DNA of 64,000 nucleotides, taken from Chrysomallon squamiferum. Its lineage: Eukaryota; Mollusca; Gastropoda; Neomphalida; Peltospiridae. The translations under genes and the position numbers were made by a program. Positions within the stretch are counted from its first letter, which is position 1; each line of letters opens with the position of its first letter. The notes below the pieces were generated by a model that saw only the letters and a list, made by a program, of their open reading frames with translations, did no database searches and was not told where the DNA came from. The stretch is from the NCBI GenBank assembly GCA_012295275.1, contig CM022677.1:11656574-11720573 (forward strand), given 5' to 3'. Below are positions 1 through 11,515 of the stretch, piece by piece.

Positions 1-980
1 TTTTATTATTATTATTTTTTTTTTTTTTTTTTTTTTAATCACCGAAGTATGATCACTATAATATTAAGTTGACGATAAAAAAAAACTTCACCTGTCAGTA
101 TTTGTTTCTGCAATATCTAATAATACTCATTCTAGTCAACTTTAAAAATCGTAAATTACTTTTGTCGTGACATTCTTTTTTACATTAACATAATTAACAA
201 TTTGCCGACAGAGGCCGCTCTTAAAATGATGAACAATAAACTACATCTTTTATCTTATTTTAAATCCAGTAGAAAGGCAGTATATAATAATAAAGTTATT
301 TGACTGAAATTGAAACTTAATAATAATAAATAAATAAATATGACAAATCATGATGTGACATTCCCACTTTAAAAACAAACATGTAGATTATACAGGTTAT
401 ATTTTCAGGAACAGACCGCCATTTAGCTATTTTACCGTAAAACAATGTCGCTATTTATAGCAAGAAAAAAAGAATTGTTTATAAATCTTAATAAGTCTTA
501 AATCAAACCGTAAACCTACATTAGACTTTTTATTGTTAATGAATTAAACTGAGAGATAATTATTTTGAAAGGAGATGATGTCTTAGATTCTAACAATTTA
601 TCTCTCTCCCAGATGAATGGTTTTCAGGGTGTATATAAATATATTATCATTCAATCCAATAAAAGTATATTAATAAAAATAAATAAAGAATACCAAGACA
701 TTTGGTTAGAAAATAATTAAAAATTACTAAACAACTTCACATATAATGTAATCTGTAAAGTAATCATTAAGAAAATATCTTCCAAACAACAGATCTTCTT
801 CCATTTTATGTTTTATTAACAAACATTTTCACAAATCTTCACCAGTACTTTAATAAAACAAAATTCATAAAATTATATTAAAAGTATAATCTAAATATGA
901 TCAGATTTTTCTAATTTTACAGAATAAATTGCTTCAAATTTGAAAATATAATTATGTTTTTAAAATATTCAAAAATTTAT
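1..980. other. AT-rich sequence with no recognised gene
   Basis: A T-run and ATT repeat open the window. The rest is AT-rich non-coding sequence with short TAA/ATAA microsatellite stretches. I see no open frame, splice-flanked exon or RNA gene in it. Confidence 0.6.
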
Positions 981-982
981 TT

Positions 983-1183
983 TTATATTATTGTATTTTG
1001 TAATGAGAAATTCTGCTTATTAACAAATGTTCTCTGATCATTTTCAAATTTGTTCCCAGGCGGACAGGAACAACTGAATCCAGTGATTCTGGCAGTACAA
1101 GTATCAGCATACTTAGTAATACTGGCATCAACTGATGCATACTCATCGATTCCATGTAAATAAAAGTCCATGACAGACAGCAT
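983..1183 (-). pseudogene. Decayed calcium-binding EGF-like domain exon
   Basis: The minus-strand translation contains GIDEYASVDAS, then KYADTCTARITGFSCSCPPG, then NKFENDQRTF. The layout is that of a calcium-binding EGF module (D-x-D-E-C ... C ... C-x-x-x-x-G-F-S-C-x-C-P-P-G-x-x-L-x-x-D-x-R-x-C) as found in fibulins, fibrillins and related matrix proteins. The module needs six cysteines. Here the first (IDEY), the second (KYAD) and the sixth (RTF) are Tyr, Tyr and Phe, so only three remain and the fold could not form its disulfides. No AG acceptor is visible just upstream of GIDEY. I read it as a relic exon of an extracellular matrix or receptor gene; the parent gene cannot be named. Confidence 0.6.
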
Positions 1184-1299
1184 GGTCTTTTATGGTTGTG
1201 TACTTAAGGCTTTGCACACATCCATGCGAGAAGTATTAATAACTTTTCAAACTTTTAAACACTCATATGAAATCATGTCAAATGTTTGGTTTGTAATTT

Positions 1300-1502
1300 T
1301 TAACCTGGTGTTATCAAAACACTCGGGTACGAGTCACAGAGACTTTGTTCAAGTTGTTGCACTGGTTTTTAGGGATGTTACAGATATTGCTGAGTTAAAT
1401 AATACTGAAGGGTTTGTTGTTAAAATGGATCAAGAAAAAGCTTTTGATAGAGTGTCACATAGTTTTATAATAAATGTTCTGAAAAAAATTCAATATCGGT
1501 GA
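1300..1502 (+). mobile_element. LINE reverse-transcriptase fragment
   Basis: The open frame ending at 1502 contains GFVVKMDQEKAFDRVSHSFI followed by INVLKKI. This matches the conserved RT block around D-x-E-K-A-F-D-R-V-x-H, which holds the first catalytic Asp of non-LTR retrotransposon reverse transcriptases. The frame stops at once after it, and the F/YADD block and the endonuclease are not seen nearby. It is a short dead scrap of a LINE; the clade cannot be assigned from about 65 residues. Confidence 0.7.
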
Positions 1503-1840
1503 TAAATTGGTAATGACAACTTGTGTAAATGATCTTAAAATTGTTTCTACTTAGCGGGGCAAGCTGAAATGAACCAGTGAGGATCTGTCGATGTCCCGGT
1601 TCTCATTAATTGTGTTTTACTTGGTTAGCCTGCCATTTTCTGTCACTTCACTTAATATATAATAAAAACAATTCCATTTTACACAATTAATTCCATATCA
1701 GTAATTTTATTATTTTTATTTAGAAACTCTTTTACTTACAGACACTGCCTGTGTGATTATCAGCTTGAAAGAGACTGACATTTTATCTCATGTTGAATGT
1801 TGTCAGTGATACTAATAGAAACCATAGAAGCCGATTCCAG

Positions 1841-1922
1841 TCAGAATATTTTTGTCAGCAGTTCCTACAGTTCCTAGATGTTTTGAGAAGAAAACATGCA
1901 ACATCAATAGTGGAAAAAAAAG
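1841..1922 (+). CDS. Candidate internal exon, unknown protein (partner of 2916-3058)
   Basis: This 82-bp open segment follows a possible acceptor (ccgattccag) and ends before a good donor (gtaagt). It ends in phase 1. It encodes a mostly hydrophobic and basic stretch including FLQFLDVLRRKHATSIVEKK. The trailing G plus the first two bases of the segment at 2916 restores an Ala codon and the correct frame, the main reason to pair them. I do not recognise the protein. The acceptor is weakly defined, so the true 5' edge may differ. Confidence 0.35.
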
Positions 1923-2915
1923 GTAAGTTCTTTTTGAGTGATATTATTTATTCTTGTTACATTTTACAGGAAATAAGAAACTATAAGATGAACTGAAATT
2001 TATTTTAACTGAATAAATAAGACACATAAAAACATTCATAATGAAGCTGTAGGCTGTTTATTTATTTATTTATTTATTTCATGTGATCCTTTGCATTTTT
2101 TGCCAGGGATCAGAAATGGTCAGAGTTTTTGTAGTGATTTCCACCAGAACAGCTAAATGGGTTATATCACTGTGTACATTTCATTGTTGTGTGTCACATT
2201 TCTGACACTGTCCACACTTAGGTAACTTATTTAAAAACCAGATTATTCTTGCTCTTTGGCTTGGAGGTCACATTGAGATGTTTTGTCTTTGTCACACAGT
2301 GTTGCAGTGTGGACTTTGAAATACTCAGAGTCTTTGCTGTATCTCGCATTGACTCATAACATCTTCAGACATTTGTCCAATGTGTCTCTGTAAACGAAAA
2401 CAGATGGTTGTTCAACAGCTCCTTTGCTTTGAACTCTGATATGATTTTAAATAATGGTATTGTACATTTAATGCTGTTTATACTTGTATACTGATTGATT
2501 AGTTTCTGCCATATTTATAGATCAGAAAGTTCATGAACTGAATCTTTATTTCCAGTTTTGTATTTCAATTTATTGCTGTATGTATGTGTATATATGTATA
2601 TATATATATATATTAGTAAATGCATTTTGCATGTGCTTATGTGTATGTGATGATTAATACTCTGACTTCAAACTAAAACTGAAGAGTAAATTCTAGATAT
2701 ATTAATTACTTCATAATTTCAGTTAACATCACAAAATTGCAAATGAAAAAACAACTCTGGAAATCTTTGTAATTGTATAAATACTTTAATCCTAGGATTA
2801 AATTAGTTTCCTGTTTGAGAAGCTAGGACAGATTAAACACTGTTTTAAAATTATTTCCATGTCATTACTGATTTTTTTTTTTTGTTATTCCTAATATTTT
2901 AATTCTGTTTTACAG

Positions 2916-3058
2916 CTGCAATAATAACAAAAAGTCAGGCAGCTGAAATTCTTGATTCTCTGGACTATCTGTGAAATCCTCTCAAAGAGGTCATTAAAAA
3001 TGGAAATGTGGGTGGTTTAGAAAAATGTTGTCTTGGTATTTCTAATTCTGCAGTACAG
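2916..3058 (+). pseudogene. Candidate exon with in-frame TGA, unknown protein
   Basis: A pyrimidine-rich tract and acceptor (ctgttttacag) precede the segment and a GT donor (gtatat) follows the terminal CAG. The frame carried over from the exon at 1841-1922 reads AAIITKSQAAEILDSLDYL, then a TGA at 2972-2974, then NPLKEVIKNGNVGGLEKCC and LGISNSAVQ. Coding character continues on both sides of the stop, so the TGA looks like a recent nonsense mutation (for example from TGG) or a base error. I cannot name the family. Confidence 0.4.
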
Positions 3059-3059
3059 G

Positions 3060-3180
3060 TATATAATTATGTAAAATATGTAAATTAATAAAATAAAATA
3101 ATAATATCGCCTTTTGCTTAAAATCTGTTTTTAATATTCTGAATTGAATTTATCAGTGATAATACATGTTTTTAAATAGA
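3060..3180 (+). repeat. Dispersed ~120-bp repeat (copies at 5980-6110 and 55560-55695)
   Basis: A block containing gccttttgcttaaaatctg and gaatttatcagtgataatac occurs here and at about 55,560-55,695 in the same orientation. It occurs inverted at about 5,980-6,110. The copies at 3.06 and 5.98 kb therefore form a local inverted pair around the 70-bp satellite. Nothing in it looks coding. Confidence 0.75.
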
Positions 3181-3711
3181 TTAATGTTTTTAGAGAGAGA
3201 GAGATTTATATTGATATAAAAGGGTATAACTTGTTTTAGACTTAGTTACATTGTGGCTGTAAAGCAGTAGAATGCAAATAATAAAAGAATTGACTGTAAA
3301 AGACAGGAATTTAAAGAGAAATAGAAAGAGATGTTACGTTAATCAGAAAGAACAGATACATAGGGTGTCTGTGATGTGTCTCTGTGTGTGTGTGTGTGTG
3401 TTTGAATATTAATATATATGTATCATATTATTGCTCGTGTTTGTATGAATATACATGACTATTCTAAACCATGGCAGTAAATGTGTGTTTGTGATGTTTG
3501 TCTGCAAGAGTGCATGTATGTGAATGTATTACAGAACATATTCAACTATTTGTGTATTTTGTGTCTATATCAGGGTAGTTATTATCAACCTGCTAAACAT
3601 TTGTTTATATAAATAAGCAGTCTGGATGAGTGGTGGAGAGACTGTTTCAATCAAAAATACCAGCACATTTGTGACTGCAGAGTTCAGATTGACACAGGTA
3701 TCTGTATTTTC

Positions 3712-3846
<135 letters not shown>

Positions 3847-4429
3847 TTTGTGTGATGTTTGTGAAGACAAATCAGTATTTTACTCCCTGTTTCCCTCTCA
3901 CTATTTGTACTTTTTTTAAAACAACCTCTAAATAGCAGTAATTACTCTTTAAAATAAAATGACCATAAACACCATTACATGTTGAGTGAAAGTCATGACT
4001 ACTGAGAACTTACATAGAAACAGTGAAATATGTGAATCAAGATAAGCCTATAATTTGAAAAAGATGATGTTTAAATGATTGTAAATGAGAACAATCCATG
4101 AAAATGTTACTCTCAGTTAATATACACTGAGAGTGTTCACACTAAAGTGAATGATAATTTTTCAAAAATAAAATATTGTCAACAAAATTGACCAATAGTG
4201 GGAGGACAAAGACAACTTCATCCTGCCTTGACCATCTGTATTTGCCTGTCTCCCACCTACACTGTCACGTTCATCTAGCTAAGTGTGTTAGATATGATAT
4301 GTATGTATGTATGTGCGTGAATATGTGTTTTCTTATTACTGAGAGAAAATGGGTATATATGTATAATGTGTGTGCAAGAATGTGTATGTATTTTTGAGAG
4401 AGAGATGAAAAGATAGACTGGAAGTTTGA

Positions 4430-5668
4430 CAGCCACAGAGCCAGACATACAGAGAGATGTGTATAATGAGAAGGGTATATAATTAGTGAGATAGACAGAC
4501 AGACACACATACAGAGAGACATACAGAGAGATGTGTATAATGAGAAGGGTATATAATTAGTGAGATAGACAGACAGACACAGAGCCAGACATACAGAGAG
4601 ATGTGTATAATGAGAAGGGTATATAATTAGTGAGATAGACAGACAGACACAGAGCCAGACATACAGAGAGATGTGTATAATGAGAAGGGTATATAATTAG
4701 TGAGATAGACACAGAGCCAGACATACAAAGAGATGTGTATAATGAGAAGGTTATATAATTAGTGAGATAGACAGACAGACACAGAGCCAGACATACAGAG
4801 AGATGTGTGTAATGAGAAGGTTATATAATTAGTGAGATAGACAGACAGACACAGAGCCAGACATACAGAGAGATGTGAGTAATGAGAAGGTTATATAATT
4901 AGTGAGATAGACAGACAGACACAGAGCCAGACATACAGAGAGATGTGTGTAATGAGAAGGTTATATAATTAGTGAGATAGACAGACAGACACAGAGCCAT
5001 ACATACAGAGAGATGTGTATAATGAGAAGGGTATATAATTAGTGAGATAGACAGACAGACACAGAGCCAGACATACAGAGAGATGTGTGTAATGAGAAGG
5101 TTATATAATTAGTGAGATAGACAGACAGACACAGAGCCAGACATACAGAGAGATGTGTATAATGAGAAGGGTATATAATTAGTGAGATAGACAGACAGAC
5201 ACAGAGCCAGACATACAGAGAGATGTGTGTAATGAGAAGGTTATATAATTAGTGAGATAGACAGACAGACACAGAGCCATACATACAGAGAGATGTGTAT
5301 AATGAGAAGGGTATATAATTAGTGAGATAGACAGACAGACACAGAGCCAGACATACAGAGAGATGTGTGTAATGAGAAGGTTATATAATTAGTGAGATAG
5401 ACAGACAGACACAGAGCCAGACATACAGAGAGATGTGTATAATGAGAAGGGTATATAATTAGTGAGATAGACACAGAGCCAGACATACAGAGAGATGTGT
5501 ATAATGAGAAGGGTATATAATTAGTGAGATAGTCAGACAGACACAGAGCCAGACATACAGAGAGATGTGTGTAATGAGAAGGTTATATAATTAGTGAGAT
5601 AGACAGACAGACACAGAGCCAGACATACAGAGAGATGTGTATAATGAGAAGGGTATATAATTAGTGAG
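4430..5668 (+). repeat. 70-bp tandem satellite, ~18 copies
   Basis: The unit runs from tgagatagacagacagacac through agagccagacatacagagag and atgtgt(a/g)taatgagaagg to g/ttatataattag. The spacing is 70 bp (for example 4,561, 4,631, 4,701). A few units lack one gacagaca block. Two sub-types, GTGTAT...GGGTATA and GTGTGT...GGTTATA, partly alternate, suggesting two-unit higher-order amplification. The right arm has only one degenerate unit, near 57,420-57,500. Confidence 0.93.
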
Positions 5669-6399
5669 AGCAAGGAGCAGCGTTAACCTAAGTATCCACA
5701 TTGTGGACTTGGGTTTTGAAGTTCATTTGATACTGGTACATACTGGTACATACTAGTCCATACTGGTTCACACTGGTTCATATTGGTTCACACAACAGCT
5801 GGACAAAGTCAGTTCTCAGGAAGGCAGAGAAGATGTTCAGAACATTTCTGTAGGAAACAAATCATTCTTTACGTTTTTTCTTACGAAAACAATGCAGAAT
5901 ATTAAAAACATTTTTAATTGTGACCATATTTTATTACATTAATTACCAAGATTAATTATTTACATATTTTATATGTAGTCTATTTAAAAACATGTATTAT
6001 CACTGATAAATTCAATGCAGAATATTAAAAACAGATTTTAAGCAAAAGGCGATATTATTATTTTATTTTATTAATTTACATATTTTACATACTTATAAAT
6101 TATTGAAAACATGCAGAATAAGTATTACAAATTTTTGGGTAAAAGTGATAATATTTTATTAATTATGAAGTAACAAAAAAAAAAAAAATTCGGTATCAAC
6201 ACAAAGACTTATGGTCCCAGTGTAAACATCTGGGATCAACATTGTTTGTCTTAATGTTGTTATATTCACCTTCACCAGTGTGTCCAGTTCACCACTGATT
6301 TAACACTAACAGCAAACACACTGCAGCACTGAGTCAATGAGAAGTTCTAAATGAATTGTGTTGTAACCACCACCCTGCACTCACAAATTACTATAACAA

Positions 6400-6650
6400 G
6401 GAAACCTTCTCTATCAACTCAATATTTACACACAAATGAAATTTCACCAAAAGAGACTGGGAAGGATTCTTAAAAGCATTTAAAAATATTAAAATAAAAA
6501 TCAACACTGACACATACTGCACTTCATTTACCAACATGATAGACTCAGCTGTCACTGAACACAAACCTAAAACCAAAAACTGCACTAACAAAATATCCAC
6601 TGAGTGGTGGACTGAGCTTATTGGAAATAAATAAATACAGAAGACAAAGA
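6400..6650 (+). mobile_element. LINE endonuclease-RT linker fragment (left arm)
   Basis: One plus-strand frame reads DWEGFLKAFKNIKIKINTD, then IDSAVTEHKPKTKNCTNKIS, then TEWWTELIGNK before a stop. The P/T-x-W-W-x-E/L motif followed by basic residues is typical of the segment between endonuclease and reverse transcriptase in CR1/jockey-like LINEs. The mirror copy on the minus strand at 54,999-55,217 stays open slightly further (NKYRREHKKIK). Catalytic domains are absent here. Confidence 0.65.
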
Positions 6651-6869
6651 AAAATTAAAAACAAAAAAACAACCTAAAAATAAAATGAACTTCGACTGCC
6701 ACATACAGAAGATAATCACATCTTGTAAAAACTTTTTACCAAAAATCAACTGCCTGACAGTCTTATGTTCAAATAAAACATACAACTATTAAAATACAGA
6801 CAAAAACTACAGATACTAAAATATTGTGTTAAAATCCACTCTCAGTAATAAACATCTCATGAAGGATCT

Positions 6870-7155
6870 AGGCCCTGAACAACCCTTTAAAACTCACCTT
6901 TCACTACAATCTAGTTTTAAAACTCAACTTTCACTACAATCTAGTTTAAAACTTTCACAATCTAGACAATCTAGTTTTGAAATCTAGTTTTAAAAAAACA
7001 CACCTTTCACTACAATCTAGTTTTAAAACTCACCTTTCACTACAATCTAGTTTTAAAACTCACCTTTCACTACAATCTAGTTTTAAAACACACCTTTCAC
7101 TACAATCTAGTTTTAAAACTCACCTTTCACTACAATCTAGTTTTAAAACTCACGA
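6870..7155 (+). repeat. 30-bp minisatellite inside a LINE fragment
   Basis: The unit ctagttttaaaactcacctt + tcactacaat repeats with 30-bp spacing, the last six copies almost perfect. It separates two pieces of LINE-derived sequence (6,400-6,650 and 7,180-7,455). Being 30 bp it encodes a ten-residue peptide repeat, with no sign of real coding use. The right arm carries a longer, scrambled version at 54,163-54,760. Confidence 0.93.
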
Positions 7156-7179
7156 TAAATGTTGCGATTAGCAAATAGT

Positions 7180-7455
7180 AAAGAAATAAAATCAATATTA
7201 GTTACACCTTTCAACATCAAAACTCAAAATCATTTTACTAAGAACTACATAAAAACCTTACCAGACTCAGAATCAGCTACTCCACCAATCTAAACACAAT
7301 CAAATTCAAACACAAAATAAACACAACACCAAACTGTACCTGTGGAATTTCTGAAACCATGAAACATTACTTATTTCTCTGTCCACATTTTTCCAGTGAC
7401 AACCAAATGCTATATGACATATTTAATGAATTAAACATTGAATTTACATTTTAAA
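7180..7455 (+). mobile_element. LINE C-terminal zinc-knuckle fragment (left arm)
   Basis: Translation around 7,255-7,450 gives LTRLRISYSTNLNTIKF, then INTTPNCTCGISETMKHYLF, then LCPHFSSDN. The C-x-C-G ... E-T-x-x-H-Y-L-x-x-C-P pattern is the C-terminal Cys/His motif of CR1/jockey-type LINE ORF2 proteins. A stop lies upstream, so this is a fossil. The reverse-complement copy is at about 53,860-54,070. Confidence 0.65.
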
Positions 7456-7459
7456 AAAT

Positions 7460-8340
7460 CTTGATAGCAACAGTGAAAAACTGAGAGTAAAACTTTAATT
7501 GAAACAAATAAATAGGCACAAATGTTTGACTAAATAAAATCAAAACATTTACATAAAATAACACAATCACATAGGTTGAACAAATAAATAAATAGCAATA
7601 ACCAAGAAAACAAAAAACAAATACACCAACACAAAATAATTATTTAATTAATAGATTAACTGACTCACCAGCTGATAGATTGGCTGACACAGAACTTCAG
7701 AAGATATTTTAAAAGTTCCACATTTTCTTGACACTAGGAAGTAAACTGGTTCAGGCTGGAGTGGGCTGTTTGGAATGTGAACTTTCTGTACTGACAAGTG
7801 AAACTGAAGAAGACGATTAGCTTTTTCTTAAAAATAAAAATGAAAACAAAATTTAACCCCCCACACCCACACACCCCATACATGCACATTCAAATGTCCT
7901 CTATAAAAATGAAGGAGAAATTACAAATTAGCTGCTGCTTAAAAAGGAAAAATACTAATGAAAAAACCCATACAAATTCTGCTTTGTTCATTGGAATGCT
8001 TTGAAGAACTCCCAGAAGAATCATAATCTGTTTCAGCAGCAAAACAAAAACAAATCTGAATTCTTATAATACTTATACTGTGGTAAATTATTTGAAATAA
8101 CTGTCCTAATTCAGATGATACATTTTTTTTTTTTTATTATTCTTTTTTTTTACAAAAAATCATTTTAATGAGTCTTGTTTATCCAGATAAAATATATTAC
8201 AATTGATTAAAACTTAACATTTTTTGATTTCCAAATTTAATTCTATAACTCTCTCTAATGTAAATAAATAATATTACTTTAGAAGAAAAATGGCATACTG
8301 TCTTTCAAGCTGATGATTATGCACTGACCTAAGCACAAGG
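7460..8340. other. Non-coding part of arm A
   Basis: AT-rich duplicated sequence mirrored at about 53.0-53.85 kb. Open frames here are short and not conserved in frame between the arms. No gene is supported. Confidence 0.55.
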
Positions 8341-8344
8341 CTCG

Positions 8345-8841
8345 AAATTTGAAAAAAAACATTACAGTTTTGTCGCCTAAAAAGTATTTTTTGGATCATC
8401 TCTTTTTTTCTATAAGTTATAACATAAGAGCCACTATCAATAATTTTAAACTATTTATTTCAAATAAAAGGTTTATTCGTAGTTCGATAAATTCAAAGTA
8501 TCGGCTTACCTTAACTTGTCAGCATCTAAAATGAAATACGAAAATTCTTTATTAACTATAATAGCCAAAACAAATTTAGTTATAGTTAAACAAATCAGCT
8601 GGTAAGACATTTTCAAACAAACCTTGACAAAAATGGAATTATATAATAATAATAATAATTTATAGTATTATACGCTTGGATGTTTCAAAAGAAATAAAAA
8701 ATTAAAGGAAAGCAACATGAAATGACAGTGAGTAAAGTTTAGCGTGTGACAAAAATAAGAAAATCAATGACTTTCCTCTATAAAATATGCAGGCATTCAA
8801 CTATTCTTTTTAGTATTTTTTCTTTATTTCTTTATTTCTTT

Positions 8842-8881
<40 letters not shown>

Positions 8882-9360
8882 TCCGGTTAAGTAATCCTAC
8901 CGGAACTGAAAACGAAAAACAATAGCAAATACAAGGTTATCTTCCATGATAACTTGTTCCGTTAACCAACCGATAACTTTTTACATAACGCTTAAAAAGT
9001 TCGCTAAATGTTTTCGTTGGCTTCACTTTAGGCAATTAAAGGTGGAATGTGAAAGGATAAACAATACTAACAATTAGTTACAGAGCTATCTCCTATGATA
9101 ACTTGATCCGTTAACCAACCGATAATCCTTTAACGTAGTGTTTATAAATAGATGTTGGCAAGTAAGGTAAGCCGATACTTCCAATTTATGGAACTATGGG
9201 CAACTGTTTTATGTGAGATAAATATTTGCGATCAAATTATTATAAAATTATTATCTTGTGTTATAACTTACAGAAAAAAAAACAGGTCACCCAAATAATA
9301 TTTTTGGGGGCGTCTAATCATTATTGTTCTATCATCTCAGTCGCCTAATAATTAGCGCAC
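8345..9360 (+). mobile_element. Fold-back / MITE-like element with ~180-bp inverted ends
   Basis: The left end (about 8,345-8,525) and the reverse complement of the right end (about 9,140-9,360) share a series of matches: a gcgac/gtcgcc box, an A-rich tract, a tataagttataaca block, aatatttatttca, and tatcggcttacctta. Between them is an internal duplication of ccgttaaccaaccgataa (about 8,956 and 9,108) and a long T-run. No transposase frame is present, so it would be non-autonomous. A whole second copy lies in the right arm (about 51,970-52,985). Target-site duplications were not established. Confidence 0.5.
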
Positions 9361-9830
9361 GTAAGCTTAGTGAGTACATCTCGATACATTTTTTAGTTAG
9401 ATTAGTGAGTACATCTCGATACATTTTTTAGTTAGATTAGTGAGTACATCTCACGTAAGGGACATAACTAATCTATATTTGTGAACATATATCACTAAAG
9501 GGAGATAACTCTAATCGATATAATTTTACTTTGCTTAGTGAGTACATCTCATGTAAGCGACATAACTCTATGTTTGTGAACACTTATCACTAACGGGAGA
9601 TAACTCTAATCGATATAATATTTAGTTAGATTAGTGAGTACATCTCACGTAAGGGACATAACTCTAATCTGTTTGTGAACACATATCACTAAAAGGAGAT
9701 AACTCTAATCGATATAATTTTTACTTTGCTTAGTGAGTACATCTCATGTAAGAGACATAACTCTAATCTATGTTTGTGAACACAAGGGAGATAGTCTAAT
9801 CGATATAACTTTTACTTGGCAGAGTAAACT
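9360..9830 (+). repeat. ~97-bp tandem array with GATAA and ATCGATA motifs
   Basis: Four to five units of about 96-99 bp. Each contains tagtgagtacatctcacgta, gggacataactctaatct, tttgtgaacacatatcacta and gggagataactctaatcgat. A private expansion of a ~39-bp sub-unit (about 9,370-9,440) occurs only in the left arm. Each unit carries AGATAAC and ATCGATA (DRE-like) motifs and ends just upstream of the TATA block at 9,887. The mirror array is at about 51,550-51,970. Confidence 0.8.
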
Positions 9831-9867
9831 CATCCCACTTCCGTTCACAGGTCATGGTGACAGGAAA

Positions 9868-9900
9868 TATGCCACGTGACAATATTATATATAAAAGAAA
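9868..9900 (+). promoter_or_regulatory. CACGTG E-box plus TATATAAAAG box
   Basis: A canonical E-box (CACGTG) is followed about 10 bp later by a strong TATA-type sequence (tatatataaaag) in the sense orientation. Both are preserved in the mirror arm at 51,491-51,520. A short ORF begins about 27 bp downstream. Promoter activity is inference; AT-rich DNA yields TATA-like sequences by chance, but the pairing and conservation are better than background. Confidence 0.4.
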
Positions 9901-9923
9901 GTGATTTTTCCACAATATCTGCG

Positions 9924-10004
9924 ATGGACACGCCCACAATTATTCGTTTTTATTTCTTAAATTATTTCTTTCTTATTCTGTTGCTACGATCTTCTACTAT
10001 GTGA
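9924..10004 (+). CDS. 26-codon candidate small ORF downstream of TATA box
   Basis: ATG at 9,924 opens a 26-residue frame (MDTPTIIRFYFLNYFFLILL then LRSSTM) ending in TGA at 10,002-10,004. The centre is hydrophobic enough for a single membrane segment. The mirror arm holds the same frame on the minus strand (51,384-51,464), also 81 nt. The two differences I see, AAT/AAC and CTA/TTA, are both synonymous. That fits purifying selection, but two changes can be silent by chance. If a TATA box acts at 9,887 the ATG would sit close to the transcription start. No family is recognised. Confidence 0.3.
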   Translation: MDTPTIIRFYFLNYFFLILLLRSSTM

Positions 10005-10639
10005 ATATTTTTTATTATTATTATTACAAATTATTTTTTGTTATCTTCCCGGAATAATTAAACAGCATATCCCATATACAATAAACAAATATAATGTTTG
10101 TTTTTTTCATAATTTCTTTAGAAATCAAGTCAACGAATTAAATGAAAAATAAAATCTAAATTCGAAAATATATCATTATTATTATTTTTAATTTCCTTTT
10201 TCAAAATTTGTTTTGTTCTTAATGATGTTGTAAATTATCATCGTTATGTTCATTCCTATTTTTAATGGAAACAGTTATTTCCCTTAGACTACCTAGTCAT
10301 AAAATTGACTAATAATAATAATAATAATAAATATAGAAGTAGTAGTGGTAGTAGTAGAAGTATTATCTATATTTGTGCATTCTTAAAATATATTTCATAT
10401 ATTTAAAATGGTCTTTAATAAAAACTTAATATTTCTTCATTAATGATATTCAGAGTAAAAATAAGATCAAGAATTTAAATTTGATACGAAATTCCGTTTT
10501 GATAAGTTAAAATTTGTATGTGATTTATTATGATTAGAGAAAGAGAAATCTGGGTTTCACTACGACTGTAAGTATGTATGTTTTCATAAAAATATCATTT
10601 CCCTCTGAAAATGTAGTATTTTCATACTGATACGTTATT

Positions 10640-10771
<132 letters not shown>

Positions 10772-11154
10772 CTAACCATTAATCAAATACTAACATTTAA
10801 CAAATACTAACCATTTGAACAGATGGATACGAAGGGTATTGCTACTTTTTCTAATTTCGAATACAGTGCCATTAATTTGAAAGTCCTTTCTATATACAGA
10901 AAGACAAACAGGCCAACAGAGTATAGACAGAAGTGAGTACTTAAGAATAGGTTTATTACATATAACTATTTCCCAACTGTGGTTGTTGTGAGGAGGAACA
11001 CAGGAAGCCATTCACAGTTATGTAGAGTTAGCATTACATGAAGCAGAACATCTTCCAGCTGTCAAACAGGCTTGTTACACTTCACTGTCAAATCTGAGCA
11101 AAGTTTGCCATCATTATCAAATTAACTATATTAATCTGTGCATGTGAATGTTCC

Positions 11155-11515
11155 AGATTTGTATGTGTATTTTTGTATGTGTATGTGTATATATATGTCT
11201 GTGAGTGTCTATGTGTATGTTTATGTCTCTGTGTGTATGTGTATGTACATGTCTGTATGTTTGTGTGTATGTATATGTCTGTGTTGTTTTGTTTGTATAT
11301 GTCTGTGCATCTGTGTATGTAAGAATGCGTCAATATTTGTGTGTGAGAGTATATGTCAGTGTATGTGTGTTTTTGTGTGTATATGTTAGTGTATGTGTGT
11401 ATTTGTGTGTATGTATATGTCAGTGTGATTGTGTGTATGTATATGTCAGTGTGAATATGTGTGTATGTATGTGTGTGTGTGTGTATGTGTGTGTATGTCT
11501 GTGTGTATGTGTGTG
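11155..11515 (+). repeat. TG/TATG-rich degenerate simple repeat
   Basis: Irregular (TGTA/TGTG)n with embedded tatatgtcagtgtg units, mirrored at about 49,670-50,060 as ACAC/CATA repeats. Open frames on both strands are composition artefacts. Confidence 0.85.

Noticed and set aside
10790-11011. Minus-strand frame MASCVPPHNNHSWEIV, with a mirror copy at 50,232
   Set aside because: The frame is not maintained between arms beyond about 16 residues (a different frame follows in the right copy), and composition is unremarkable.
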